From: Orobanche coerulescens | Lineage: Eukaryota; Streptophyta; Magnoliopsida; Lamiales; Orobanchaceae | Length of the DNA stretch: 64,000 nucleotides | Assembly (NCBI GenBank): GCA_033398695.1 | Contig: CM065818.1 | Location: forward strand, 54,778,001-54,842,000 | Direction of reading: 5' to 3' | In this document: positions 35,664 to 46,689 of the stretch, one piece after another | Layout: the number at the start of each line of letters is the position of its first letter | Numbering within the stretch: the stretch's first letter is position 1 | Made by a program: the position numbers and the translations under genes | The notes under the pieces: generated by a model | The model's database searches: none | Told to the model about the DNA's origin: nothing | What the model saw: the letters and a program-made list of their open reading frames with translations, nothing else

Positions 35664-36932
35664 TGTTGCGATATTTCCTACACGCAAGTGCACGTCATCG
35701 TTTACAAGTAATAAAGTGATAAGTAGAGTATCGTTCCCACGAGGATTGAATCTCTAACTACCGACGTTTTCGTATTCCAATTTTATTTGAACAATCGAAG
35801 TTGGGTTTATGGATTAATAACTAAAAGAATTAATAAAAGACTAGACAGAAAACGATAGCTTGAATAAAAGGAATCAAATGATAAATAAGTCTAGAGTTCT
35901 GAATCCACCTTAATTTATCCGAATTTAATCTTGATTATCCGTAATAAATAATTTTCCCAATTTATTGAAGGCGGAGATTGCTAATATATTCTACCGCCTC
36001 TCCCGAGGTCAATAGATTTATCTAACGGCGACTAACGCACTCTATCCCTAGGTGAATTATCTCGTCGCTAGGCAAAAAGCATGAAATCTCCTAAAGGCCA
36101 CGTAGTTCCTATGAGTATATTCCTATCTCACAGAATAAAACGGTCCTCACCAATAGTTCCTCACCAAATCTCCTCTCCCGATTCGAAGTGAATGATTAAA
36201 TCAATACAACTATTGGCCAGATAATTGCAAGCATTAAACATAATTGGGAAAACTCAATAAAAAGGTAATAAATTGGATAATCTTAATCAATTCGTCAAAA
36301 TAAAGGTTTCATCAAAACCCTAGATTAGGGCTTTAGCCTGACATACTAAAAAGAAAAAATACAGAATAAATAAACGAAAGCATAAAATTCAACCGCAGAT
36401 GAAGCTCGGATTCCTCCGTTCTTGACTTAGCCTTCGCCCTTGAATTCTTGGTTTCCTCCTCTTCTGTCTCGACTTGGCTCTCCTAGGTTTAGATTCAATG
36501 ATTCCAAGATAATTAAATTAGGGTCTTAAGCCCTATTTATAGCTCAGCACTTCCATAAATCGCGTCCGTATTAGTTGGTTGAAACGGCCAAACGGCCCAA
36601 AATCCGCGCAGACGTACCAAACCCGCTAAGTGTGCCGCGGCTCACTGAACCTGTGCCGCGGCACATCGCCAAAATCTGAATACCTGGGCGTAATTAAATC
36701 CTTCTGTGCCGCGGCTCACATGGGCTGTGCCGCGGCACAGAGTACAGCCTACTCTGCCCTTCGGCTGGTGTCTTCCTTTGCCGTTTTCGCCCGTTTTGCC
36801 TCGTTTAAGCTTCCGGACTTCAATTTCCTGTCAATCATACAAAATTAAGGCATTAAAAGCTCATTTAGATGATTTCACACTCCAAAATACTACAAAATAA
36901 TGATAAATAAGCGTATAAAAATACGCCTAACA
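35664..36932 (-). repeat. RE6 5' LTR
   Basis: 1269 bp. Four palindromes lie at 36630-36740. A deletion of about 47 bp between two TTTGCC repeats removed the other pair. The TATA box is at 36542-36534 (minus). Nearly identical to 28437-29752 except in a patch around the array and leader. Confidence 0.9.
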
Positions 36933-36937
36933 GTAAG

Positions 36938-37495
36938 GTGACGCATGAGACTCTTGCATAATGCCCTGCCTCAATTCTAAGTCGTTCGGTACACACAACC
37001 GACCTTGGAATCTCAGCACACCATCCTCATGAATCAAAAATCCCGGGGCTTTCCCTTTAACTACATTCTCACCGCGCTGGATAAACATCAGATCCTCTAA
37101 TTATCTCGATTTGATGTTGTCGACCAATGACGAAGAAATCTCAAGAGCGCACAACTGTCCTCCACTCTCCGGTAACACAACCTAGATCCCCAACTATATC
37201 AACTCTCGCTGGAGCTTTGGCTGAGCCGAGAGTAACTCAAGTGCCCGAAGCGATACTGATTTCCGACTCAAGGCATCTTCCACCACATTTGCCTTGCCCG
37301 GGTGATAAAGGATTTTGAGGTCGTAATCCTTGATCAGTTCTAGCCACCTCCTCTGTCTCATGTACAACTCCTTATGAGTGAATATGTACTTCAAGCTCTT
37401 GTGATTGGTGAAAATCCGACAAGAAGAGCCATACAAATAGTGACGTCAAATCTTCAACGCAAACATGACTGCAGCCAACTCTAGGTCGTGTGTAG
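36938..37495 (-). pseudogene. RE5 RNase H remnant and linker
   Basis: 37436-37194 holds [51 protein letters not shown], the C-terminal part of the chromovirus RNase H (catalytic Asp region to the conserved [15 protein letters not shown] phrase, here VVEDALSRK). Upstream, HDLELAAVMFALKI is interrupted by TGA where Trp is usual. Downstream the linker reaches the integrase across the RE6 insertion. The N-terminal part is at 62246-62400, beyond RE7. Confidence 0.85.
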
Positions 37496-37763
37496 GGTAA
37501 TGTAATACCCGGTTGTAATTCAGTCATTTTTATTCAGTAATTATCAGTCAGTAATTGTCACTTAGTAATTTTCACTCATTAATAATTACTCATCATTCAT
37601 ACTCATTCAATTGTGTTCACCGTTCGGCGTAATATTTGTAATTCTCGTGCTTTTGTCCCCGTACTTCTCGAATTCTGTGATTTTTGTACTCGATGCATCG
37701 TTATGGGCAGAACTGCTTGTCGAGCAGGGCCGCACGAGCAGGCCGCACGAGCAACTCGGGAGA

Positions 37764-37823
37764 GTTATCCCGAGTTGTTTGACCCTTAGTTTCGAGGACG
37801 AAACTCTTTTTAAGGAGGGAGTA
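37764..37823 (+). promoter_or_regulatory. RE7 residual interior: pre-PPT hairpin and PPT
   Basis: All that remains of the RE7 interior. The (A)GGA stem-loop at 37788-37805 is followed by CTTTTTAAGGAGGGAGTA up to the LTR. The deletion joint lies in the palindrome region of the 5' LTR at about 37763. Confidence 0.8.
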
Positions 37824-38040
37824 TGTAATACCCGGTTCTAATTCAGTCATTTTTATTCAGTAATTATCAGTCAGTAATTGTCACTTTGTAATTTTCACTC
37901 GTTATTAATCACTCATCATTCATACTCATTCAATTGTGTTCACCGTTCGGCGTAATATTTGTAATTCTCATGCTTTTGTCCCCGTACTTCTCAAATTCTG
38001 TGATTTTTGTACTCGGTGCATCGTTATGGGCAGAACTGCT

Positions 38041-38453
38041 TGTCGAGCAGGGCCGCACGAGTAGTCCGCACGAGCATCTAGTCGTGCGCGGCGCTCGTGC
38101 GTTGCGGCTGGACTGGGCAGGAGACCCAACGGCCGAGTCAGTGCCGCACGAGCAGGCCACACGAGAAACTACTCGTGCACGGCGCTCGTGTGTTGCGGCT
38201 GTACTGGGCAGGAGGCCCAGTGGTCGAGTTAATGCCGCACGAGCAGGCCACACGAGCAACTGCTCGAGCGTGGTGCTCGTGTGTTGCGGCTGTACTGGGC
38301 AGGAGGCCCAGCGTTCGAGTCAAGGCCGCACGAGCAGGCCGCACGAGTTGCTGCCCGTGCGCGGCACTCGTGCGTTATGAGCACCAGCTGGCAGAAGCCT
38401 CACGCACGACCGGACGCACGGACACTTGGTCCTGCGGGTTGGTCGTGCGTCCC
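38041..38453 (+). repeat. RE7 LTR array: 91-bp tandem repeat with inverted GCACGAG/CTCGTGC
   Basis: GCACGAG starts at 38055, 38146, 38237 and 38328, exactly 91 bp apart. Each unit has two GCACGAG copies 13 bp apart followed by inverted CTCGTGC copies, so a unit can form a cruciform. The array ends about 8 bp before the TATA box. The same LTR position in RE3 carries ACGGCCGT palindromes instead. Confidence 0.85.
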
Positions 38454-40116
38454 TGGGACTTATATAAGGTGGATCGACGGGATTTCCTCATTTTCACCAT
38501 TTCTTCATCCTACTTCCGAGAGAGAGGGTTTGTGGGAGAAATTTTCATCATCAATCACTCGAGTACTCGTTTTTCATCATTTTCATTCGGTTGTGAAGCT
38601 CGGATTGTCGATCTAACGCTTGTTCATCGAATCAAAGTACTTGGATCTTCAAAGGTAATATTCATCAAACTTCTTTGATTTCGATTTTATGTTGAGATAT
38701 GCTGTTTTGGACGTTATAATCATGTTGTATAAAGAGATATACATATGATTATGAGTATGTATGAATATTCATCGGATTATTGAAAGGTTATACAAGAACA
38801 CTTTGAATATTGAGTTGGATTTGGGGGTTTTCGATTAGTTGTTGTTGAAATCACGAATTTGGATATTCATATTGGATTTTTGATTGTATTGGAGATGTTT
38901 TGTCGGTTTGAAACACTCCTTGGGGATTTGATATTGGTATAATTGAGGATTGATTGTAAACAATCGAAGATTGGTTACAACGTGTTTGATATAATGCCCC
39001 AATGAACTTGGTTTAGTCTTATCGACGTTTTGAGTTCGTTATATTCGTTTTTGATTCGTATGTTGAACGGATTGTTGGTAATTGTGTTATTCAAGGTTGT
39101 TCGAGCAACCGACATTTCATTTAGGGCGTTGTTCGTGGAAGGACATTGTTCACCGGTGTTGAGTAAGTTAATTCTTACTCTGTTAAAAGGATTTTCATTC
39201 CTTTTGTTGTTGTTCATTCATAATCATAATTCATTCATAATGTATTAACAGTATTGAGACTTGTAATTATCAATTAATCACTTTATTCAAGAGGAACGAC
39301 GATTCCAATCATTTCATTGAGCTATCATTCGTTTCACTATCATTTCATCTCGATAAGTCATTCTTGACTTTGTCGGATTATTATTCATTATTATTCTTCA
39401 TGGTCATTCTTGTTCATATGACCTTCTGGGTTCATATTGTGCGGCCGGGTGTGGATGTGTGGAATTTTTAGTCGGGCACGTGATGGTCATGTGTTGGGTT
39501 CACCGACACATTGGACTGTGCACACGGTAATGTACCTCCATGAGACTAATTAGGTACAATGGCGGGTGTGTCCGGACATCCGTCTTGTGCACGTGCACAT
39601 TCCATTACGGGTGTACTATGATGCCTCTCTTCAGCTTCATTTCATAATTAAGTTGTATCATGATTATGTATATTCAACCCTTGAGGATTGTTGTTCTGTG
39701 TAACTGACCCCATTGGGGAATATTGTTTTCAGGTCATGGCAAGGCTAAGGCTGTAATATCCGCGATTTCGATTTCCGGTAATTTTCTTTTTTTGGCGGAA
39801 TTCCATCTTAGCAACTCTGTTATGACCATTTTGTCATTCCGAGAATGATTAATTCTAATCTTTTTGTCATCCGAGTTCGTTTCAGTGTCGTTTTCTTGAG
39901 TTCAGTGTTATTAAACGACTTTTCCAAGTATGAGTTCGACTTTGTAAAATCACCATAAATTCTTGGAAACTCCAAAGATTTTGAATCTCCTCAATATTAT
40001 AGATCATCAAGTTAGCTTTCCCATGGTTCAAACGGTGAGTCAATCAGAGTCCGGACGAGAGAGTTATGGTCGAAATAGCTCAAACACTCATTTTCCAATT
40101 TTGGCCGAGCAGCCTG

Positions 40117-40380
40117 TACCGTGAGCCGCGGCACATGCCGGCAGGGCCGCGGCACACTGCCGAGTCACTGCCGCGGCACACCCGTCCGGGCCGCGGCACA
40201 CTCATGTTTCAATTATCGGCCAACCCCTCTGTACCGTGAGCCGCGACACATGCCGGCAAGGCCGCGGCACACTGCCGAGTCACTGCCGCGGCACACTCGT
40301 CCGGGCTGCGGCACGCTGCCAATCACTGGGGGCAGATTAGGCCCTGTGCCGCGGCACACTTCGGCTGGGCCGCGGCACGG
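40117..40380 (+). promoter_or_regulatory. RE8 5' LTR palindrome array, core GCCGCGGC
   Basis: Ten copies of (T)GCCGCGGCAC. CCGCGG-type cores start at 40126, 40147, 40171, 40191; 40241, 40262, 40286, 40306; 40349, 40370. The first two quartets repeat the spacing 21-24-20, so the array grew by a block duplication. The last site is about 15 bp from the TATA-like box. Same motif as RE6, a different clade. Confidence 0.9.
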
Positions 40381-41300
40381 TGCGAGATCGGCTATTTAAG
40401 GCCGCCAGACGTTTTCTTGACCATTTCTCACTCGTTTTCTTCCCTTCCACGGCTGGAGCTTGGTTAATCATGGAGAGATGTTGTTGGACAATCAATCCAT
40501 GAAGTCTTGGAGTTCATATCATCAATCATCCATCCTATAACATCCTCCGATCTACCGACCGAATCGATTTCCTCGAAATCTAGTTTTGGGGAATTTGGGT
40601 ATTTTGGTTGATTTCATCCGTTTTATCCGATTTAACTTAGGATTATGATGGATTGATGATTATTTAGATGTATTATATCATTTCCCTTGTTATTCCATGG
40701 TTGGATCGTATCTATTCGTTGTTTGGGTCGAGTTCTTGACCGACGCCTTGAAGGTGTCCGGTAAAATGTCATAGAGGGGTTTTCGGGCGTTCTACGATTA
40801 TTCTTCCTCGTATGATCGATGATTTATTGATTATATGTTATTAGCGTCGCGTTTATTGCAAAGAAACCGAGTCGGAACCCTTCCGTTCGTTGTCTTCTTC
40901 GGGGTCCGAGCTTCCCGGTCGAATCGTGTTCTTCGGAGTATTCGGTAGCGGTTATTAAGGCAAGTATTTTACTATACGAATTGTGTCTTGTGAATAGGGA
41001 CGTCGTATTATGGTTGTGATGCATTGGTTTACTTTCGTGTATATACTTCGTATTAATTGATTATTACGAACAATTGATGGTAACGATGATACCTTCACTT
41101 AGTTAACATTTTGGGAATCGTGTTGGATGTACAAATCATCTAAGTTTGTGCCGGGCGTGGTCGGTCATTGTTGAGTTGTTGTGATGATTATGATATGTGT
41201 GTTGTCTTGGTTTACATACTTGATTGTACATTTCGGTGTAATGTGGACTGGCTTGACATTTGATGATTATGAGTTGTGTCGTGTCGATATGCGTGTGTGT

Positions 41301-41545
41301 GTTCCAGGTAGGGTCTGATGAGGCCTCTGGAGTTCGGTACATGATGTGTACGGACAAGGTGTGTGATCCAGGTAGGGTCTGACGAGGCCTCTGGAGTTCG
41401 GTACATGATGTGTACGAACAATGTTTGTGGCCGGGTAGGGTCCGTCGAGGCCTCCGGAGTTCGGTACATGATGTGTATGAATAGTGTGTGCGGTCCGGGT
41501 AAGATCCGTCGAGGCCTCCGGAGTTCGGTACATGATGTGTACGGA
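41301..41545 (+). repeat. RE8 four-unit minisatellite in R-U5
   Basis: Four units of about 60-65 bp, each with GGGTCCGTCGAGGCCTC-CGGAGTTCGGTACATGATGTGTACG or close variants. The 3' LTR copy lies at 60918-61152 and has one shortened unit. Confidence 0.85.
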
Positions 41546-42293
41546 CAATGATCGTGTTATAGTGCTTGTTTGGGTAACCTTTTAAATATGGGTCTCGGAC
41601 TCATAATGATATCTTATCTAGTGTGTTTTGAATCGAGAATCGGACCAAGGCCCTAATATTTTCGAAAAGGTTTTGTAAATTGGGACTCGAGGTCCAAAAG
41701 AATTTCTGCTTTAAAAATCCCCGAGATGATGTGTTCCTTTTCAAATATCTATTGCTTGAGTTCGAAATTCTAAAACTTCTCGGGAATATTTTCATAATAG
41801 ATTTCTGTATTAAAATTGTAGTTGCTATTTACTTGTTGCATTTCGTATCGTAATATACTTGCACTAGTAAAACAGTGGGGTTTTACTAACCTCTGAATAA
41901 TCGGGGGGTGGATGTCTGTTTTGCGTCCAGGTACATGCAGGTTCAGGAGAGCAGTCACAGGATTGGCACATGTGGATGACGAGCTGCGATACTAATCAAA
42001 GAGTCGAGAGTTGGTAGAGTTTGGTTGTATTGTTAGAGTTGATTCAGTCTTCCACTGTATTGTTTTTCGAGCCCTGTGTAGGTAATGTTGTTAGTCAGTT
42101 CTGTTGATAGAGTTGTGTGACCTCATCGGTCTGTGTGTTATGTGTAAGTGACCTTAACAGTCTGTATTATTATATTGTTTGACCCTGGTCGGGCAAGCAT
42201 TTGGTTGTTTATGGATGTTTAGCCTGGTAGATCCTTGTGGAAAGGGTCTACGGCGTGTAATATTCCCATACGGTTTTGGGGGTGTTACATTTA

Positions 42294-42326
42294 TGGTATC
42301 GGAGCTTAGGTTGCGGAAACCTAGGC
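42294..42326 (+). promoter_or_regulatory. RE8 primer-binding site (tRNA-iMet) and leader hairpin
   Basis: TGGTATCGGAGC starts four bases after the LTR. 42304-42326 forms the same 9-bp stem as RE1 with a different loop (GCGG instead of GAGA). Confidence 0.85.
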
Positions 42327-43761
42327 TGTCGGGTCAAGTCGAGTCGTGATTTGTCGAGTATTGTGTAGTTTTGTCATTCGAGATGTCGGGTGACAAGTTG
42401 AGTTGTGCGTAGTCACAACGTGTCGGTTATGTTGTCGGATGAGATTAGTATCGTGGGCGACCGTCATCTCCTTACGGCCTGTAGACGTAAGTCTCCTCTT
42501 TTATGCATAATATCTGTGTTCATGATATGTGTGATATTTGTGGTGCATGATGTTATTTGCACGGTGCTGTGTAATGGAGTTTGTATTTGATACTTATGAT
42601 ACACTGCATGTGTATTGAACTGGACGTATTGACATTTTGACGTTGAACCACCGTGTGGGGTGGTATAATGTGAAAGTTGTAAACTTTGATCGTTCCGAAA
42701 AGAAGGTACCGACGGTAGAGTTTGTGAGAGAATCAGATAGATGGTTTTGTTGTATGTTTAACTTGATGCCCATGAGATGCATTTGATTGAATTGGTGACC
42801 CCATTTGCCGTTTGGGCACGTGGTTCTAAGTTCGACTATTTTGGATTGTTGTAAATATGCCCGCTGTGGGTAGGTTTGAAAACGTTTTTCCTGTAAGACT
42901 ACTGGTTTGAGCATTTTTTTTGAAAATCAAATTTTTTTTGAAAATTTTTTGATGGTACGGTTAAACAACGGTTTGTGTGGATTTTGAAATCGGTTGAATT
43001 GTGACAAGTTGGTCATGTATTTTCAAATAGCATCATCAATCAGTATTTGGAAAATGTGTTTTAAAATACTTTGGACATTGCAAAATACTACCGTCATTTT
43101 TATTACGATCGAAAGGATTTTTGGAAAAATTTATGTTTTGCAAAACGACTCTAATTTTCGGAATTTAAATGTTATGTGTTTGAGTGTTGTGACGGCATAG
43201 TATAATTTAATTGTATTATTCTATGACGTTATCCTGGACATGATAGCTTATCTATGGTAATGATTAGTGTGTTGGCAGATATTAATAAGGTCATTTTGCT
43301 GACATCGGTTATAGAGTGGACTTAATATTTCAACGTATTGTTGTGCAAGTGATTTCAAATCAGAGCAGTTTTGATAATGGGTCCATGGATTTGCTTAAAT
43401 GGTCGAGGTATTAATCAAAGTGTTTTCAAAATTTCATTTCTGCAAAATCTTTCGAACTCACCAATTTTAAAATATTATCATTTGAACAAATACCTCGGGA
43501 AAAATTTTATTTTTAAATAATGTGACAAGTGCCTGATTTTAATGACATGTATGTGGTCTTGACTGTGTTTACTTTGGTAAAAGTCGTGCACCTCTATTGG
43601 TGTAACCGTGCGAGTTACTTATGAATTTAAGTCTATTATTGCAGTGTTAGTCTGAGTACTCGTGTGATGATTTGGAGTGAATACTTTATTGTGTTGCTGT
43701 TTGTTGCCCAATGTTGATTATGTGATATTTATTTTGTTGTTCTGATCGGTGGTCGTTTAGT
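42327..43761 (+). other. RE8 untranslated leader
   Basis: 1.4 kb from PBS to gag start. No conserved ORF is seen. Confidence 0.6.
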
Positions 43762-45543
43762 ATGCTGAGAGGTAGAGGTCGAGAGCGTGGTCGTGGTAGA
43801 GGTCGGAATCAGGTGCATGAGAGGGCGACTCGCTCGTTGTCAAGCGCCAATGAGCTCAGTATAGAGGTGCCCAACCACGGGTCCGGGTCCGGGTCCGGGT
43901 CGGACCCGCCGGGTCGCCGGGTCGGCAGGACAGGACCCGGACCCCACCCGTACATATGAAATGTACGGGTTGGCGGGTCGACGGGTCGGCCACGGTCCGG
44001 TCCGGTTTGACCACGGGTCACGGTCCGACCTGCCTCCAATTTTTTTATGTATATAAAACTTTTATTTGTTATCATTTTATACACGAAAAATAACTATAAG
44101 TGAAAAAGGAAATCATTTGAAAAAATTAGTTTGTATTTAATTTTAAGTTTTTACTTAAAATTAAATTGCCTACGTATCCCCGTGAGGAATCAAAGCTTCA
44201 CGTAGTTCTTTTACTTGAGAAGAGTTAAAAAAAAAATGGGCTTGTATTTAATTTTAAGTTTTCACTTAAAATTAAATTGCCTATGTATCCTCGTGAGGAA
44301 TCAAACGGCCATTTTTTGAATTTTTTTTTTAATATTTCCGCCGGGTCGATAGGTCGGACTCGGCGGGTCGCCGGGTAGGGAGATGCTCGACCCGGACCCC
44401 ACCCGTGTATACCACGGGTCCGGGTCGACAGGTCGCACGGGTCAGCCGGGTCCGGGTCCTGCACGGGTCAGCCGGGTCCGGGTCGGCGGGTTGGGTCGTT
44501 TTGGGCACCTCTAGCTCAGTACAGGTGGTCGAGATGACCAATCGCGTGAGCAGAGGCAATCAACTGGGGAAAATGCTGACATTGGCGCCGCCACCATCCT
44601 TCGTCAGGTGGTTGACCAGTTGGCACATATGAATCAGACCATGCACCGGGATAGGATCCCAGATGAGGATAATAGAGCTAGTATGTGGTTACGAGGTGTG
44701 ATGAGAATGCACCAGCCCCGTTTTGTAGGTTCTTCGGACTCGTTAGGTTGGGAGAACTGGCTCTTCCAGTTGGATAGAACATTTGATGCCATAGCTTGTC
44801 CCGATGATAGAAGAGTGTCTATTGCTCAATACCTGCTCGACAGGGAAGCTGCAGACTGGTGGGAGGCCGTAGCGCCTAGTGATCGTACCGCTACTTGGGC
44901 TGAATTCAAGACTGCTATGGAGGCCGAGTATTGTCCGCCGCCTGTTAAGGAATGTAGAATTGTCGAGTTTTTCTCGGCTACGCCCCGAGATGGGTCGATA
45001 TCTCAAGCAATAGTCGATTACAATCGACAACTTTGTTACGTTCGAGATCAAGTGCGAAGTGAGACAGATAAGGTTCGTTACTTTGATATGCGTATGAAAC
45101 CTCAGGTTCGGCAGTGCATGGCCCCTTTTATGTGTACAACGCTGAAGGACTATCAAGATCGAGGCTTAGCATTTGAAATGAATATGATGTCTACAGAGTC
45201 TGTATTGGTAGCGAAGAAGCAGAAGATTTCCGATGAAGCATCGGGAAGTGAGGGAATTGGGATTCCTAAACCTCGACCCTCGTATCAGTTGAGTATGGGA
45301 CCTTCTCGGTCAGGTAGAGAATCTAAAAGACCCGAGCCGGTGTCTTTGAGTTCTGGTAATGCTCTTAGGTGTTTCAACTGTAACGTTATGGGCCATGAAC
45401 GCGCGCATTATAAGAAACCGCCGGTGACTTGTTATAATTGTGGACGCGAGGGGCATCGAGTTCAGTTCTGCGAGATTGTTGCCAAGATGATAGGGGACCG
45501 GAGTCCCTTTCCTACTTCTGGAGGACCCAGTGGTGTCCAGTGA
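43762..45543 (+). pseudogene. gag: RE8 gag, interrupted by a hAT MITE
   Basis: ATG 43762 begins a very basic N-terminus (RGRGRERGRGRGR). After 33 codons the MITE 43862-44513 intervenes. The frame resumes in phase at 44522 and runs to the stop after 45541. The gag core is near 44740-45160 (WENWLFQLDRTFDAIACPDD, QYLLDREAADWWEAV, FKTAMEAEYCPPPV). Two zinc knuckles follow: CFNCNVMGHERAHY (last Cys replaced by Tyr) and the intact CYNCGREGHRVQFC. No protease or pol follows. Apart from the insertion the frame is undamaged, so selection on gag may have lasted until then. Confidence 0.9.
43862..44513. mobile_element. hAT-type MITE with TSD GCTCAGTA
   Basis: Perfect 13-bp terminal inverted repeats TAGAGGTGCCCAA and perfect 8-bp TSD GCTCAGTA (43854-43861, 44514-44521). 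Subterminal regions are GGGTCC/GGGTCG-rich in opposite orientations. The middle holds a direct duplication: a segment with TTGCCTACGTATCC and GTGAGGAATCAAA near 44130-44195 is repeated near 44250-44310. There is no transposase. Confidence 0.9.
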
Positions 45544-46096
45544 TGTAGTTGTGGGTCGTACTTTGTGTTGTTATTCGTGTAGAGATTGATATTTGTTGCG
45601 TGAACTTTTTGGTTTTGTTTGTATTCTACCATGATGTTTTAATTTAAGTTTCGGGACGAAACTTATTTTTAATAGGATAGAATGTAATATTCGGTATTCT
45701 CGTTTTCTGTTATCTTGAATTGTTTGTGTCTTGACGTCGTACATTTTCTTGTTGACGAGAATCAGAGTAAATTCTATCGTAATACTATATTTGTTTCTAC
45801 CGCATAGTCGTTGTGGTCGGGTGCAACTTGTTGTCGCGTGCGTTTCTTTGATTAAATGTGTGCATGTGATGTGTTGTTAATTACTCGTTGTTGTTTTGAA
45901 TCATAGCCGGTGGCATGGTGTTGGTCGTCGTGGAACGTGTTTTCACGCCGTATGTTCCTTTGCGTTGCTTGTAACATTTCGCCGTTGGGCGTAAGTTACG
46001 CGTTTCTTGTGTATCTCGTTGAGTTTTCCTGGCGGATATTGCTTCTCCCGACTTGTTTTAAGTTTCGGGACGAAACTTCTTTTAAGGAGGGTAGTA
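45544..46096 (+). other. RE8 double 3' end: two hairpin/PPT units around a foreign LTR head
   Basis: A first AAGTTTCG-GGA-CGAAACTT stem (45646-45664) and PPT lead into TGTAATATTCGGTATTC at 45682. This is the head of an LTR of another family, lasting to about 46045. A second identical stem (46060-46078) and PPT then precede the real 3' LTR at 46097. RE8 therefore carries a chimeric 3' interior. Confidence 0.75.
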
Positions 46097-46589
46097 TGTA
46101 ATATCCGCGATTTCGATTTCTGGTAATTTTCTTTTTTTTTTGCGGAAGTCCATATTAGCAACTCTATTGTGACCGTTTCGTCATTCTGAGAATGATTAAT
46201 TCTAAACTTTTTGTCATCCGAGTTCGTTTCGGTGTCGTTTTCTTGAGTTCAGTGTTATTAAACGACTTTTCCAAGTATGAGTTCGACTTTGTAAAATCAC
46301 CATAAATTCTTGGAAACTACAAAGATTTTGAATCTTTTCAATATTATAGAGCATCAAGTTAGCTTTCCAATGGTTCAAACGGTGAGACAATCGGAGTTCG
46401 GACGAGAGAGTTATGGTCGAAATAGCTCAGACACTCATTTTCTAGTTTTGGCCGAGCAGCCTGTACCGTGAGCCGCGGCACATGCCGGCAGGGCCGCGGA
46501 ACACTGCCGAGTCACTGTCGCGGCACACCCGTCCGGGCCGCGGCACACTCATGTTTCAATTATCGGCCAACCCCTCTGTACCGTGAGCC

Positions 46590-46680
46590 GCGGCACATGC
46601 CGGCAGGGCTGCAGCACATGCCGGCAGGGCTGCGGCACATGCCGGCAGGGCTGCGGCACATGCCGGCAGGGCTGCGGCAC
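46590..46680 (+). repeat. 21-bp tandem expansion of the palindrome array
   Basis: CCGGCAGGGC recurs at 46600, 46621, 46642 and 46663, giving a strict 21-bp period. The unit is one palindrome (often decayed to CTGCGGC) plus its spacer. The 5' LTR lacks this expansion, so it arose in or after the last retrotransposition. Confidence 0.85.
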
Positions 46681-46689
46681 ACTGCCGAG

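Larger units (their letters stand above)
28437..36932 (-). mobile_element. RE6: Athila element lacking RT, RNase H and integrase
   Basis: 8496 bp, minus oriented, flanked by perfect TSD GTAAG (28432-28436, 36933-36937). LTRs are 35664-36932 (5') and 28437-29752 (3'). The PBS is complementary to tRNA-Asp; the order is then gag, protease, post-pol hairpin, internal palindrome array, ORF3, 3' non-coding region with direct repeats, PPT. The whole RT-RNase H-integrase block is missing between 32945 and the end of the protease, while the conserved post-pol hairpin remains, so pol was removed cleanly. It is inserted in the RE5 linker between RNase H and integrase. Confidence 0.9.
39752..42289 (+). 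repeat. RE8 5' LTR
   Basis: 2538 bp. Palindrome array at 40117-40380, TATA-like CTATTTAAGG at 40392-40401, then a long R-U5 region with a four-unit minisatellite. Matches 46097-61896 with insertions removed, with differences of a few percent by eye. Confidence 0.9.

Noticed and set aside
38097..38678. 193-codon ORF and overlapping ORFs on both strands
   Set aside because: They run through the 91-bp tandem array of the RE7 LTR. The repeat unit lacks stops in several frames, and composition explains the length.
18245..39751. RE3 and RE7 LTRs as the two ends of one very large inverted element
   Set aside because: They are in opposite orientation and each has its own 5-bp TSD (CCAAG and GGTAA), so they are separate insertions.
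40121..40399. Arg/His/Pro-rich ORFs in the RE8 array, also at 46468-46906 and 46549-46791
   Set aside because: Translations are simple repeats of the palindrome units in U3; no start context or conserved domain.
41136..41551. Repetitive HHVPNS/MYRTPEAS ORFs on the minus strand, also at 60753-61155
   Set aside because: Translation of the R-U5 minisatellite on the antisense strand.
43809..44559. Pro/Gly/Asp-rich ORFs
   Set aside because: They come from GGGTCC-type subterminal repeats of the hAT MITE.
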